Shown here piece by piece: positions 26,003-39,100 of a DNA stretch of 64,000 nt. Within the stretch, counting starts at the first letter, position 1. Each line of letters starts with the position of its first letter. The position numbers and the translations under genes were made by a program. The notes below the pieces were generated by a model that was not told the DNA's origin, made no database searches, and saw nothing but the letters and a program-made list of their open reading frames with translations. Source of the stretch: Prosapia bicincta (taxonomy: Eukaryota; Arthropoda; Insecta; Hemiptera; Cercopidae); the NCBI GenBank assembly GCA_036971475.1, contig JBAIZL010000007.1, forward strand, positions 27,704,447-27,768,446, given 5' to 3'.

Positions 26003-26398
26003 AATTATGTAAATAAATTAGAATGTGATTATTGTAATGAGGTTTATATTGGGAAATCTATGAAAAAACTTAAAGATAGATATAAAGAGCATTTTAATGC
26101 TTATGCAAAACCAGACATATATAAATAGAATTCTGCTAATCATTGTATCAATAATAATCATATATTTCCTAATATAGATAATATGATACTTATCAAAGAA
26201 ATTATCAAAGGCTTAAGAATGAATATTTATGAAGCCTTAGAAATATACAAATATAATATTAATAACAAATTGATAAATGAACAGTTACAAATAAAATCAA
26301 AATATGACACTATATTCAATATAATGTTAGGGCAGCTAATTAATAAATGTGACAACATTGTAATAGATTTGGCAACATTGTTTGTTGGATCTGGCTAA
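26003..26398 (+). pseudogene. Penelope-like element remnant: GIY-YIG endonuclease end
   Basis: A frame reading NKLECDYCNEVYIGKSMKKL then KDRYKEHFNAYAKPDIYK, an in-frame TAG (26126-26128), and on to HCINNNHIFPN, LIKEIIKGLRMNIYEALEIY. This is the C-terminal GIY-YIG domain typical of Penelope-like retroelements: VYIGK replaces YIGQ, R/K-R-Y-KEH is the helix, and the final Glu...EIYK motif is present. The reverse transcriptase part upstream is missing. The host-gene alternative is unlikely because of the stop and truncation. Confidence 0.75.
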
Positions 26399-26428
26399 CA
26401 CTTGTATGCTTGATTTTGTTTAGTATTC

Positions 26429-26462
26429 CTGAGGATGATGGTACTGTTTGTCAAGGGAAAGC
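26429..26462 (+). other. Hammerhead-like motif after the Penelope-like coding end
   Basis: CTGAGGA then a partly paired segment then GAAAG, placed 30 bases after the GIY-YIG remnant stops. Same order and position as in the other remnants. The stem is imperfect. Confidence 0.3.
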
Positions 26463-26538
26463 CTTGCAGTGTATAATTCAATACATTATTTTTATATTTT
26501 TCTTGTTTTTTTCATTTTTACACAAGAATAAATATTTT

Positions 26539-26604
<66 letters not shown>
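26539..26604. repeat. (TA)n microsatellite
   Basis: About 33 TA units. Confidence 0.98.
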
Positions 26605-26607
<3 letters not shown>

Positions 26608-26609
26608 GT

Positions 26610-27690
26610 AAAGATCTTATGACCTCAGTTAGGCTAGTTTATAATTTTTTTGTTTTAAACTCTTATTAGCTTTCTATATTGTACCTTATAACAGAACCCT
26701 TTAATAATGATGATTGTGACATGATCATTAAAATGTGTATAAGGGTTTAGTCATTGTGAATTTGTATTTGTAATTTAAAAATCTGGTAAATTTAACTTTT
26801 TGTGGTGTTGGAGATTTTTATTATTTTTGTTGTAAGAATTATAGTTTAAGAAAATGAAAATTTAAAGCTCTATATTTCTTCCAAACTGTGAACTTAATTT
26901 TGTAAATCAATACCATCCTATACTCACACTTAAGTATGTACATTTATACTTTAAATTTTAGTATGTTTAAACGAATGAGAAATTTAATTCAATAATTTTA
27001 TAAGCTTGTGTGTAATATCAAGCTATAGAATGGTATAAAATAGCTGCTAGTTTCATATTTTGCCTTGAGATACAATCCCCCCTCCCGCGAATCAACCCAC
27101 TTCCTAGAATGGATTTCTGTCTGCCCTACTGTACCCTAGTTGTTGCATGTCCTTTTAGTTATTTAGTAGTGCCTTTTAAAAATTTGGCTAACATTTATCA
27201 AACTATTTCATCTTAAATTTCTCTAACAAAAACTTGAATAAAGCTTAATTAAGATGTAATAAAGGTCAAAAGAGTGTCAAACAGTTTTAATTTGTTGTTA
27301 TAAATTTATATTGCCTAAATAAATAAAAACCCACTAACTACAATGTAATTATATTGGATTTGTTGGTTTTTATTTATTTAGTTAAAATTTGTCCACAGTG
27401 CTCGAGAAATTTATATTTGTTTGAGGGGGGATTGCCACTTTCACTCTGCCATGTTAATTAAATGGGAGTTTGGATGTTCAGTTAGGTACAACTATCTCTG
27501 AAGATATCTTAATGAAATTCTTAGGAAATTATTATTATTATTACTATAGAAATGTTAATACTCTAAAAATATCCTTCATAAAAGATTTATTTATTATTTT
27601 TTTTAAGTAATTAAAATTGTCATACATTTTGGCACATGTTCAGAATATATATAATTTTTTTTTGGCCTTAAATAAAACAAAATACAATAT
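26610..27690. other. AT-rich stretch, no gene recognised
   Basis: Contains an inverted pair of CCTAAATAAATAAAAACC-like and GGTTTTTATTTATTTAGTT segments (27312-27385), a small palindrome. Otherwise unassigned. Confidence 0.5.
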
Positions 27691-27810
27691 TTTGGCAGAA
27701 GACACTGATGTAGCGACCAAAAACGTTTTGTCTCAGTAAGTTTTAACAAATTTACAAAATTTAAAGTTCGAATGGTAGTAAACTATTATTCAAGTGATTA
27801 ATAAGATTCA
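27690..27810 (+). mobile_element. Penelope-like 3' tail remnant
   Basis: Shares CTGATG, AAAACGTTTTGTCTCAGTAA and AAAGTTCGAATGGTAGTAAA with the tail following the remnant at 36545-36770 (CTGATGA, ACGTTCTCTCTCAGTAAG, AAGTTCGGATAGTCATAAAC). An orphan 3' end; AGACA/TGTCT flank the hairpin as a short outer stem. Confidence 0.5.
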
Positions 27811-27989
27811 CCCAACGTAATGGACTACAAAATTCAAGAAAATACAATATTTCTCTTTAGGGTATTATTTAGGTAATAATGTTGTTCGTACACACAAAAA
27901 CTTCAGGTCTGTAGTTCTTATTGGTACCAAATCTTTGAAAAACATAGTTTTCAGACAACGCAAGTTGAAAAAAAAATACAGTACCTTTC

Positions 27990-28882
27990 TCACATTAAAA
28001 TCCTCCTGGACAGTAGTCTCATATCTTCATCTTCCCTCTTCCTCTTAAATAATCTTCTCTTGATTCTCAACTTCTTGTTGCCTTCCTGGGTGTCTTTATC
28101 AGCTTTTTGTATTCTGATATTATCAATTTGTTTTAGGGCCTCTTTCGTTAAATTCTTAAGCTTTATATCTATTCTATCTAGAGCATTTGCTTTAGCGATT
28201 GAGCCTTCATTGAATGCTATCACAGCATCACTTACTCCTAATTGAAGAGTGTTTAGGCCTACAAAACCAGTATTTTTTACCCTTTGCCAAATACAACTAT
28301 TGAAGCTCTCGTTAGGGTTTTGGGTCTTGCAGTGCAAGCAATGCATAAGAAGCTCAATTTTGGTGATGTCTCGGTAAATGGGCCTAATAGCTAACATGAT
28401 AGGCTCAGCTAGAGAATTTTTGTGCTCATAATTAGTTTTTAGCTCTAAAGATTTATTATAGCCACACCAAGAATCCATTCCCTTGGGGCATAACTGATGC
28501 TGAGGCTTTTTGTCAGTTGATAGTGTGTGAAAATATGTAGCCCAGATAGGTTGTTTCATGTTATTAACGTCTGTGAGGTTATTCCTGATGGCTGACCCAT
28601 AATATCTTTGTAACTGATATTTTAACAGTCTATTTTAGCGTCTGCAAGCCTACCTGCATCTCCTAAAATTTTGTTGTCAATAAGTTTTTCACCTTTGTGG
28701 TATTTTTTCAGCCTTCTCAGACGCGTCTCTATGTGCTTTTGCACATTACCAACACATCCCAATTTTTCAATATTTACGCAATCACCATAAGGCTTACTTT
28801 TTAGTAGAGATAAATATCCCTTAGAGTTCCCATCGATTAGATACTTGGTAAATTTAACCCTTAGCTTGTCCCACGATCGCAT
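27990..28882 (-). pseudogene. Mutator-like-domain protein, 3' fragment with frameshift
   Basis: Two minus-strand frames belong together: 28882-28622 (86 codons) and 28626-27990. After a one-base shift near 28623-28626 the second frame continues LKYQLQRYYGSAIRNNLTDV then NNMKQPIWATYFHTLS, LCPKGMDSWCGYN, CLHCKTQNPNESFNSCIW and LKLGVSDAVI-like LQLGVSDAVIAFNEG, ending with a basic tail. This is the C-terminal half of a large family of uncharacterised arthropod proteins carrying a Mutator-like transposase domain. The family motif CLHGKTQN.NESFN has Gly changed to Cys. The N-terminal part is missing; a (TA)n tract lies upstream. Likely a dead copy. Confidence 0.75.
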
Positions 28883-28969
28883 ATAAATTTAGTATCTGAT
28901 GTCCCTGGAAACTCAATCGCTGCACTATTTTTGTTATTTTTATGATATTTCTATCTCATATGTATATAA

Positions 28970-28973
<4 letters not shown>

Positions 28974-29034
<61 letters not shown>
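28974..29034. repeat. (TA)n microsatellite
   Basis: About 30 TA units, directly before a fold-back. Confidence 0.97.
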
Positions 29035-29037
<3 letters not shown>

Positions 29038-29038
<1 letters not shown>

Positions 29039-29240
29039 GTTATTGTTGTTACTTGTAAATAATTTTATCCACCACTAAGTGCAATAATTTTACCTTGTGT
29101 GATGAGGCACCTTTCGGTCACTTGGCCATTGTCAAGTGACTGAAAGGTATCTCACCACACAAGGTAAAATTATTGCACTTTGTGGTGGAAAAAAGTATTT
29201 ACAAGTAATAATAATAACTACATAAAGTCAGTGCAACGGA
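29038..29240. repeat. Fold-back palindrome (family A)
   Basis: Arms contain TTACTTGTAAATAATTTTAT / TATTTACAAGTAATAATAAT and GTGCAATAATTTTACCTTGT / ACAAGGTAAAATTATTGCAC, meeting at CATTGTCAAGTGAC. Each arm is about 90 bp. The arm words GATGAGGCACCTTTCGGTCA recur at 43468-43655, 44975-45110, 45285-45405 and 52330-52370. Confidence 0.9.
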
Positions 29241-29267
29241 AAAATAATGGACAACATGAAATATCAC

Positions 29268-29291
29268 GATATATATATATATATATATATA

Positions 29292-29379
<88 letters not shown>
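29268..29379. repeat. (TA)n-(CA)n compound microsatellite
   Basis: A TA run interrupted by CTG, then about 19 CA units. Open frames across it are artefacts. Confidence 0.97.
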
Positions 29380-29382
<3 letters not shown>

Positions 29383-29519
29383 ATTCCTAAACAGGATAAA
29401 ATGCAGAAAAATATCAAGCAATAAAAAGAAAATGATTTTTTTTTCATTGGAAAAATGGCACTCTCCCCTCAACTTTATGAAGAGAAATATTTTCAGCTAT
29501 GTTTTGTGTGGTTTATAAT

Positions 29520-31190
29520 TCGATTAGCTGTGCTTGAAATTTAATTATTTGTTATGAACGTTGAATCGAGCTGTCTAATTTAGTCTGCCTTCACTGTACA
29601 ATTCTCCAATTGTGCCGTACTGCAATACTTCCCAATTTTTTTCCAAAATTTTTGCTTTGGAGATGCAACTCTGCAAATTAATCTTGTTTTCCTAAATTAA
29701 ACTATACCCCCACAATATTGTATTTCATTACCATTGTGTTCAGCAAGTTTCTGTAACAAAATGTACCGCAACTATATATATTGTGGCTATTTTTTATTAC
29801 AAGTGTATAATAATGTAGTGTATAAGAGTAAAACTATACATAAGAATTCTTTCTAGGTTAATGTTATGTATCCAACTCTATAATTTTTCAACTAATCTTT
29901 ATTTAATTTTTTTGGCTATACAAATTCTATTTATATTAATATGTTTATTATTTACAAACATTTGACAATTTCTTCTTTGATAATTATAAGAGGTACAGAT
30001 TTCTTATAAATTGTAGTATATCTATAACAGCGTGTTACAGCTGATGGCCTGCCGACCGATTCTGTGGTTTTTCAAACCCGTCAATAGTTTTTCAAACTTA
30101 AAAAGAAATACTTATTCAATAAAGTTATACAAAATTGGATTAGTCAGTTGAAGCCGTCTATCTGCCTCAAAATTCACCATTTTGCATCTAATTTTAAAAA
30201 CGTTTCCCCCCCCCCCAGGCATTAATTTTAATTCCACCCCACTGGTAAATAAGTTTCTCAGACCCTGCACCACATGTAGGTGTGGCCCGTGGTTTGGGCT
30301 AAAAATTGAGTTTGCCCCCCCCCCCCACCACCACCTTTGTAAGTTGGACAACTGTGATCTATAAGTTGTAAATTTTTGACATCACATATAAAAAAATTAA
30401 ATTTGTAGGAAATGGTGGAATTTATTAGAGAACTTATATTTTGTGACATTAACTGCTCTCGTTTAGTAAATGTCAGGACCTGCTGACATTAGCTATGGTG
30501 TATCGACATTTACTAATATGCGTTTTAGGGAATATCAAAGTCCCTGTATCATATTTAAGAAAATATACTAAATATATATATATTTTTTTGTTTTATTCAT
30601 GATATAAGCAGAAGATGAAATTAATTTATTTTACAAAACAAATTAATCTTTGTTTTCAATGCTGTGACTTCAAAAAGTGATTCAAATGTTTTGTAATGTA
30701 TACAATTTTTATTTGTTCCTGTTATGTTTTAGTGTATTTTTTAAGAAATTGAATATTAATTTTTTTACCAATTCAGACATTCTGAAAATAATGTTTATTA
30801 TTTTTGCTTTTCACTCATCAGTATAATCCAGGCTAGAGAAAATTCCGATGTATTTACAGGCTCGCTATTTTGTCTAACTTTAATGTGTGTATTTTAAGGG
30901 AAAGAGCTTTATTGGCTTAAGAGTTTTATAAGGCTGTTAATGGATTTAAAGGACGTGAAAAGGATGGCGAGTTACAGCAGGATTAAAGCAGGGCTAAAAA
31001 TTCCCTGGTTTGGGAGATGGAGGGAAAATCCTGTCTGATTGGCAGAGTCAGTAATGAGATCTAAACAAGTTTAGTCTGGAAAGAGATAAAGGAGAGGTTG
31101 GATTTACGTAGGGACGGGAAGATCTTGTAAAGGCAATATATTGCAAAACTCATTAAAAAAATGTTTTAGAACCATAATGTCTTATTCAGG
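29520..31190. other. AT-rich stretch with two C-runs
   Basis: C-runs of 12-13 at about 30206 and 30316, the second followed by ACCACCACC. No gene recognised. Confidence 0.5.
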
Positions 31191-31191
31191 T

Positions 31192-31470
31192 ACAGTAGAG
31201 TCCCAAAAACTCAACCTTCAATAACTCGAAAATCTGTATAACTCGACAGGTCTAAAGATAAATAAATTTCAGCCTCTCCCCAGCTGTCTTTAAAGACTTC
31301 CCAAGTGTCTGCACTGAGTCTTTAGGAAAAAGGAAAAATATAAATGGAGATGAATATGAAAAAGTTAGCAAAGCTCTTTTTTGTGGTTTAGTAGTGAGAG
31401 GGAAAGCGGAACTCCCATTTCAGGCCCTATGCTTCAAGAAAAATCCGTTCTTTCTGTTGTATCCCTTGGC
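31192..31470 (+). mobile_element. pogo/Tigger-type transposon fragment
   Basis: Begins with the pogo-like end ACAGTAGAGTCCCAAAAACT (AACTCGAAAA follows). Downstream is a CENPB-type helix-turn-helix remnant: WFSSERESGTPISGPMLQEK read from 31384, preceded out of frame by EYEKVSKALF. The W-F-x-x-x-R...ISGP-LQEK pattern is the Tc5/CENPB DNA-binding domain. The right end and DDE domain are missing. Confidence 0.65.
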
Positions 31471-31571
31471 AGACAATTTGTCCTAAAACAATGCTGTAAA
31501 AAATTTCTAGCTTCTTTATTTTGTGTTTATTTTCAGAAATTATACATATTCAGTTAATATTAGTTGAAAGA

Positions 31572-32805
31572 AGTTAAAAGTCAAAACATATCCGAAATCC
31601 CTTAGTCCTTAAATACTTTAGTAAATACCTTTGGGGTGAAGTTAATAGTCAAAACATATCCGAAATCCCTTAGTCCTTAAATACTTTAGTAAATACCTTT
31701 GGGGTGAAGTTAAAAGTCAAAACATATCCGAAATCCCTTAGCCCTTAAATACTTTAGTAAATACCTTTGGGGTGAAGTTAAAAGTCAAAACATATCCGAA
31801 ATCCCTTAGTCCTTAAATACTTTAGTAAATACCTTTGGGGTGAAGTTAAAAGTCAAAACATATCCGAAATCCCTTAGCCCTTAAATACTTTAGTAAATAC
31901 CTTTGGGGTGAAGTTAAAAGTCAAAACATATCCGAAATCCCTTAGCCCTTAAATACTTTAGTAAATACATTTGGGGTGAAGTTAAAAGTCAAAACATATC
32001 CGAAATCCCTTAGCCCTTAAATACTTTAGTAAATACCTTTGGGGTGAAGTTAAAAGTCAAAACATATCCGAAATCCCTTAGCCCTTAAATACTTTAGTAA
32101 ATACATTTGGGGTGAAGTTAAAAGTCAAAACATATCCGAAATCCCTTAGCCCTTAAATACTTTAGTAAATACCTTTGGGGTGAAGTTAAAAGTCAAAACA
32201 TATCCGAAATCCCTTAGCCCTTAAATACTTTAGTAAATACATTTGGGGTGAAGTTAAAAGTCAAAACATATCCGAAATCCCTTAGCCCTTAAATACTTTA
32301 GTAAATACCTTTGGGGTGAAGTTAAAAGTCAAAACATATCCGAAATCCCTTAGCCCTTAAATACTTTAGTAAATACCTTTGGGGTGAAGTTAAAAGTCAA
32401 AACATATCCGAAATCCCTTAGCCCTTAAATACTTTAGTAAATACATTTGGGGTGAAGTTAAAAGTCAAAACATATCCGAAATCCCTTAGCCCTTAAATAC
32501 TTTAGTAAATACCTTTGGGGTGAAGTTAAAAGTCAAAACATATCCGAAATCCCTTAGCCCTTAAATACTTTAGTAAATACCTTTGGGGTGAAGTTAAAAG
32601 TCAAAACATATCCAAAATCCCTTAGCCCTTAAATACTTTAGTAAATACCTTTGGGGTGAAGTTAAAAGTCAAAACATATCCGAAATCCCTTAGCCCTTAA
32701 ATACTTTAGTAAATACATTTGGGGTGAAGTTAAAAGTCAAAACATATCCGAAATCCCTTAGCCCTTAAATACTTTAGTAAATACCTTTCGGGTGAAGTTA
32801 AAGAT
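31572..32805. repeat. Satellite array, 68-bp monomer, about 18 copies
   Basis: Unit words AAACATATCCGAAATCCCTT and TACTTTAGTAAATACCTTTG, spacing 68 bp (TCAAAAC at 31581, 31649, 31717). Nearly identical copies; variants are CCTTTGG/CATTTGG and AGCCC/AGTCC. It ends 240 bp upstream of talin's start codon. Confidence 0.97.
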
Positions 32806-33023
32806 GTTTGTCAGGTGAAAAAAATAAGCAGAGGGAAAAGAGCTGATGCACTTGATATGTAAAGGAAAATCCACCTAGGCGTACTACATGTATTCACAAG
32901 GTTCTAACTGCCGTCAGTGTTTCCCATGATCAATTGCAGATTTCTATTAGATCTCTAAGTTTATTGTAAAAATTAATTACATAAAAGTGACAAAAATCTT
33001 ATGTTTAAATAACTAATTTTCAG

Positions 33024-33183
33024 AGGGAGAGGCAGAAAGCTGAAAGCATGGCTACTTTGTCCCTGCGGATCAGCATTGTTGAGAAGAATGTCATCAAGAC
33101 CATGCAGTTTGACCCAAACACGTCTGTGTATGATGCTTGTAGGCTGATTCGAGAGAAGATCACAGAAGCGAACCTTGGTCAAC
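33024..33183 (+). CDS. rhea: Talin exon with start codon (F0, residues 1-45)
   Basis: The exon begins after a TTTTCAG acceptor (AG 33022-33023). It carries 24 bases of 5' UTR, then ATG at 33048, and ends before GTAAGT at 33184. The protein starts MATLSLRISI and contains KTMQFDPNTSVYDACRLIRE, the ubiquitin-like F0 subdomain that binds Rap1 in known talins. The exon ends one base into codon 46. An acceptor upstream of the start codon means that at least one further non-coding 5' exon exists. Confidence 0.96.
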
Positions 33184-36100
33184 GTAAGTATTATTTTATT
33201 TTATGTTACAAGAACAAAGCTGTCGATCATCATGACCTAGTGCTATTAACTAACTAACCCCATCTATCTGCTCAGCAGATTTCATTAGCTTTGTTTTCAC
33301 ACATTAAAACAGTCTGATGTAGTTTATAAATTTCCTGTAGCTCTGGTAAAAGCTGAAACAGACATTTTAGTAAAATACGCAACAGTAAGTTGTGTATAGG
33401 ATAACAGTAGCTTGTGTTATAAAAAAAAGATAATTTTATACCTGTTCAACTAAAATACGCAACAGTAAGTCAGTAAGTTGTGTATAGGATAACAGTAGCT
33501 TGTGTTATAAAAAAAAGATAATTTTATACCTGTTCAACTAAAATACGCAACAGTAAGTCAGTAAGTTGTGTATAGGATAACAGTAGCTTGTGTTATAAAA
33601 AAAAGATAATTTTATACCTGTTCAACTAAAATACGCAACAGTAAGTCAGTAAGTTGTGTATAGGATAACAGTAGCTTGTGTTATAAAAAAAAGATAATTT
33701 TATACCTGTTCAACTAAAATACGCAACAGTAAGTTGTGTATAGGATAACAGTAACTTGTGCTATATAAAAACGATAATTCTTTACCTACTCAAGTAAAAT
33801 ACGCAACAGTAAGTTGTGTATAGGATAACAGTAGCTTGTGTTATAAAAAAAAGATAATTTTATACCTGTTCAACTAAAATACGCAACAGTAAGTCAGTAA
33901 GTTGTGTATAGGATAACAGTAGCTTGTGTTATAAAAAAAAGATAATTTTATACCTGTTCAACTAAAATACGCAACAGTAAGTCAGTAAGTTGTGTATAGG
34001 ATAACAGTAGCTTGTGTTATAAAAAAAAGATAATTTTATACCTGTTCAACTAAAATACGCAACAGTAAGTCAGTAAGTTGTGTATAGGATAACAGTAGCT
34101 TGTGTTATAAAAAAAAGATAATTTTATACCTGTTCAACTAAAATACGCAACAGTAAGTTGTGTATAGGATAACAGTAACTTGTGCTATATAAAAACGATA
34201 ATTCTTTACCTACTCAAGTAAAATACGCAACAGTAAGTTGTGTATAGGATAACAGTAGCTTGTGTTATAAAAAAAAGATAATTTTATACCTGTTCAACTA
34301 AAATACGCAACAGTAAGTTGTGTATAGGATAACAGTAACTTGTGCTATATAAAAACGATAATTCTTTACCTACTCAAGTAAAATACGCAACAGTAAGTTG
34401 TGTATAGGATAACAGTAGCTTGTGTTATAAAAAAAAGATAATTTTATACCTGTTCAACTAAAATACGCAACAGTAAGTCAGTAAGTTGTGTATAGGATAA
34501 CAGTAGCTTGTGTTATAAAAAAAAGATAATTTTATACCTGTTCAACTAAAATACGCAACAGTAAGTCAGTAAGTTGTGTATAGGATAACAGTAGCTTGTG
34601 TTATAAAAAAAAGATAATTTTATACCTGTTCAACTAAAATACGCAACAGTAAGTCAGTAAGTTGTGTATAGGATAACAGTAGCTTGTGTTATAAAAAAAA
34701 GATAATTTTATACCTGTTCAACTAAAATACGCAACAGTAAGTTGTGTATAGGATAACAGTAACTTGTGCTATATAAAAACGATAATTCTTTACCTACTCA
34801 AGTAAAATACGCAACAGTAAGTTGTGTATAGGATAACAGTAGCTTGTGTTATAAAAAAAAGATAATTTTATACCTGTTCAACTAAAATACGCAACAGTAA
34901 GTTGTGTATAGGATAACAGTAACTTGTGCTATATAAAAACGATAATTCTTTACCTACTCAAGTAAAATACGCAACAGTAAGTCGTGTATAGGATAACAGT
35001 AACTTGTGCTATAAAAAAAAGATAATTCTTTACCTACTCAAGTAAAATACGCAACAGTAAGTTGTGTATACAATAACAGTAACTTGTGCTATAAAAAAAA
35101 GATACTTCTTTACCTACTCAAGTAAAATACACAACAGTAAGTTGTGTATAGGATAACAGTAACTTGTGCTATAAAAGATGATTCTATACCTACACAAGTA
35201 AAATACGCAACAGTAAGTTGTGTATACGATAACAGTAACTTGTGCTATAAAAAAAGATGATTCTATACCTATTCAAGTAAAATACGCACAGTAAGTCGTG
35301 TATAGGATAACAGTAACTTGTGCTATAAAAAAAAGATAATTCTATACCTACTCAAATAAAATACGCAATAGTAAGTTGTACATAGCATAACAGTAACTTG
35401 TGCTATAAAAAAAAAAAATTCTATACCTATTCAAGTAAAATACGCAACAGTAAGTTGTGTATAGGATAACAGTATAAAAAAAAGATAATTCTTTACCTAC
35501 TCAAGTAAAATACGCAACAGTAAGTTGTGTATACAATAACAGTAACTTGTGCTATAAAAAAAAGATAATTCTTTACCTACTCAAGTAAAATACGCAACAG
35601 TAAGTTGTGTATACAATAACCGTAACTTGTGCTATAAAAAAAAGATAATTCTTTACCTACTCAAGTAAAATACACAACAGTAAGTTGTGTATAGGATAAC
35701 AGTAACTAGTGCTATAAAAAAAAGATAATTCTTTACCTACTCAAGTAAAATACACAACAGTAAGTCGTGTATAGGATAACAGTAACTTGTGCTATAAAAA
35801 AAAGATAATTCTATACCTACTCAAGTAAAATACGCAATAGTAAGTTGTACATAGGATAACAGTAACTTGTGCTATAAAAAAAAAAATTCTATACCTATTC
35901 AAGTAAAATACGCAACAGTAAGTTGTGTATAAGATAACAGTAACTAGTGCTATAAAAAAAGATAATTCTATACCTATTCAAGAACTTTATAAACTGATAT
36001 TTTGTGTATTTTAAAATCAGGGCTTTACTCTGAAGGAATGCAGGAAAGTAAACTTAGACAAATGAACATTTCAGAGAAGATTGAAAGAATGTTTTTATTC

Positions 36101-39100
36101 TTTAATGTCACTTAAATATCAGTTTGCAACTTTTCAAGTTGTAACTCTCCGGTATTTTAAAAATGAGGATGTGTTTTAATTTATTTTAAAAGCCCTAACT
36201 ACATTTATTCACCAATTATTATTCTTTATACCTCGACAAGACTCACCGGGTATTGTTTTCCTTAACAATTGTATCTTACGATTAGACTTAGTCAGATTTA
36301 TCTGTCTATCCAAATCTTTCTAAAGAAGGCAGGTTACATTAAAATTATCGTTTGTATTTTCAAAAAAGATTTAATTTTAAAACAAGTTAAAATATTACAC
36401 ATACAAAAAGTTTTTAAATTTTTTACCAGTCTAACAACGACGTGATTTAAAATACAAAAAGTTTATGTCTATTATAAATGTTTATGACAAAGCTAGGTTA
36501 AAGCATACTGGTTTAGTATATTTACTAATTTGTATCTATAAAAAAAAATCAATCACCTAATAGAAACAGGTCACAAATACACAGACATTTACCATAACCT
36601 AGAAATCTTACACATCAACATAAAAGGACCACATCTCAACACAATAGAACAATATGAAATTTCAAAAACACAAACATATTAAACGAACAAACCCAATACA
36701 AATCACATATACTCTTTCATACTATCGAAAACCATACCGCTGAACCTAACAACTCCAAGCGGAAAATTTAGATACTGATGAAGATCGCTACGGAGCAATT
36801 GAAAACGTTCTCTCTCAGTAAGTTTTTACAAATCAAAATTAAGTTCGGATAGTCATAAACTAATTTAAAAGTAATTAATATAAACAAAAATCAAGAAATT
36901 AAATTTAAAATATACCGTGGTTATTACTTGAACTTGCATGGCTTCTTTGACATATTTTTAAAACTTTACATTTGTATACTGTTATAACATAGTTAAATTT
37001 TGATAATACAAAAATAAACAAAACAAAGCTATTTATAATACAGTTTTGGTAGTTATTAAATTTAGAAAATCAAATTATTAAAAGTCTAATAAAAAAATTA
37101 TAACGATTGCAGGCCTATGATGATCCTCCATCCAGCATGGCTAGTAGAAGGTAAATGCGACATTTCTTACGGTCACAGAACGTGGTTGCTGAATCTCCAA
37201 TCCCTTACATTCAGAAAAGGCCTTTCATTGGTTTACGGTTTATTATGGCGTCCCTTTTGATCTAGCGTTTTCATGAAACATTTTTTAGAAACAAATTTTT
37301 TTTATAACTAGGCCAATTCTTACATTAGCTAAAATAACAAATATTCATGCAACATGCTGAATTATAACCAAAAATTATTCCAGCATGATACAAAGTATTT
37401 TATAAGATGCAGTCATATTTATTAAGAGACTTTTGAAAGGTTTTCGTAACAGGTTTTTGTGAATATCATAGAGGAGTTTGAAATTTACACACAGAGAAAG
37501 CCAAATTATAATAGTTTATTGAATAAATGACCTAAAAATTGTTTGATTTAATACCATATACAACAGCCATTCGCAGATTTTCACATTTTAAAGATGTCTG
37601 AACAAGAATATTAATATTATTGAAAATTGATAATCTAGCCACTTATTGTAATTATCAATATATTTTTTGTTTATAATGTTAACCTATAATAATAACACTT
37701 GTAATTTTAAAGTTGATTGTTGTAATCATCTTAAATTCACTGATTAAATTATGATTAAATGATAACTAAATAAGTGAATACATAAGGGCTTACTTGCTGA
37801 CGCATTTCGAAACAATCGTTTCTTTTATGAAGCAAAGCCGCTAGATATTGTAGACGCTTTACTTCATAAAAGGAACGATTGTTTCGACTTGCGAAAGCAA
37901 GTAAACCCTTATGTATTCACTTAGTTAAGTATTATTTAATTATACTTTTAGTTTTAACATCAAGTAATGATATTTTAAATATTCTGAGTACAATAATTTA
38001 TTGTTGATGGATGGTATCTAAACTCGTTGAATAAGAGACATGTAACAGCAGTGGAAATGCCAGAAAATGGTTACGTTAAACACATTTTAATAATTGATTT
38101 TCTACAACCGCCGAAGATAAAATTCTTATCGGTTAAACATTTAATTATGAATAAAGATAGATGTCTTAATTTTGCTGTGACAGAACAAGAAATGTTTTTT
38201 GAAGATGGCATATCCCCATAAAATTAGTGCTTCAAATTCAATTGTTTTTCATTAAAATGTTTGTATTTCATTTTTCTAGCCAAAGACTATGGTTTGTTCT
38301 TGGCTGATGAAGACGTAAAAAAAGGAGTTTGGCTGGAACCTGGAAGAAACTTGGATTACTACATCCTGCGTAATGGAGTGAGTGATTTTTATTCATTGTG
38401 CCATTATAAAATTATTAGAAGTATTTATGACGTATAATTAAAACTTTTCCTTTGTAGAAAAAGAGGGGAGGTGTTTGCTCTCAGTCCTAACTCGTAATCG
38501 GCACCACTTTGTGTTATCTTAGACTTTTGTGGAACAGGACTAGAGTTATACTGTAAAGAGCCATTTCAGCATTGCTGGGGGATAATGCTGTTCCTAGCAT
38601 TATCTTTCTGGTAATGTTACTGTAACCTAAACTGTTGCAATCTAGTAAAACATCTCAAACAATAATGCTTCTACTAGCTTGCCAGAACAATAGGTCCTGG
38701 AGTTCGTTGCTTTTATTCGAGCATTTCATGAAAGATTGAGTTTCTTTTTTACAATGTTTCCTTCTCGTATAACTATGTATTACCTTAGTCAAACAACATC
38801 TAGTAACAGCATTTATGATCTTGATCCACAAAAGCGTATTTAATTGTTGCTTCTGATACAATTGCAACTTTATCCACTGCTGCTACTTTTAACATAAATG
38901 TTTTAACTTCCAAACAATCAATTCCAATTGCTGCTGGAGCAGTTTTGTGATTGACAATCATACAACACGATATTTACAGTTTCCCTTTATCTCTTTTCAT
39001 TGAATAATTTTGTTATTGTAGAATTATCTTTTTGAAACATTTACAAGGCATTGACTCAGTATTATACGAGTCAAATTATACTTTAATTTGTAATAATGTT

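Noticed and set aside
29199..29518. Ile-Tyr and Cys-Val rich frames
   Set aside because: Translations of the (TA)n-(CA)n tract.
30196..30330. C-runs as regulatory quadruplex elements
   Set aside because: Single homopolymer runs without regular tract spacing; no gene nearby to regulate.
38027..38221. 64-codon frame in talin intron 1
   Set aside because: No splice signals in the right phase; the talin reading jumps cleanly from 33183 to 38280.
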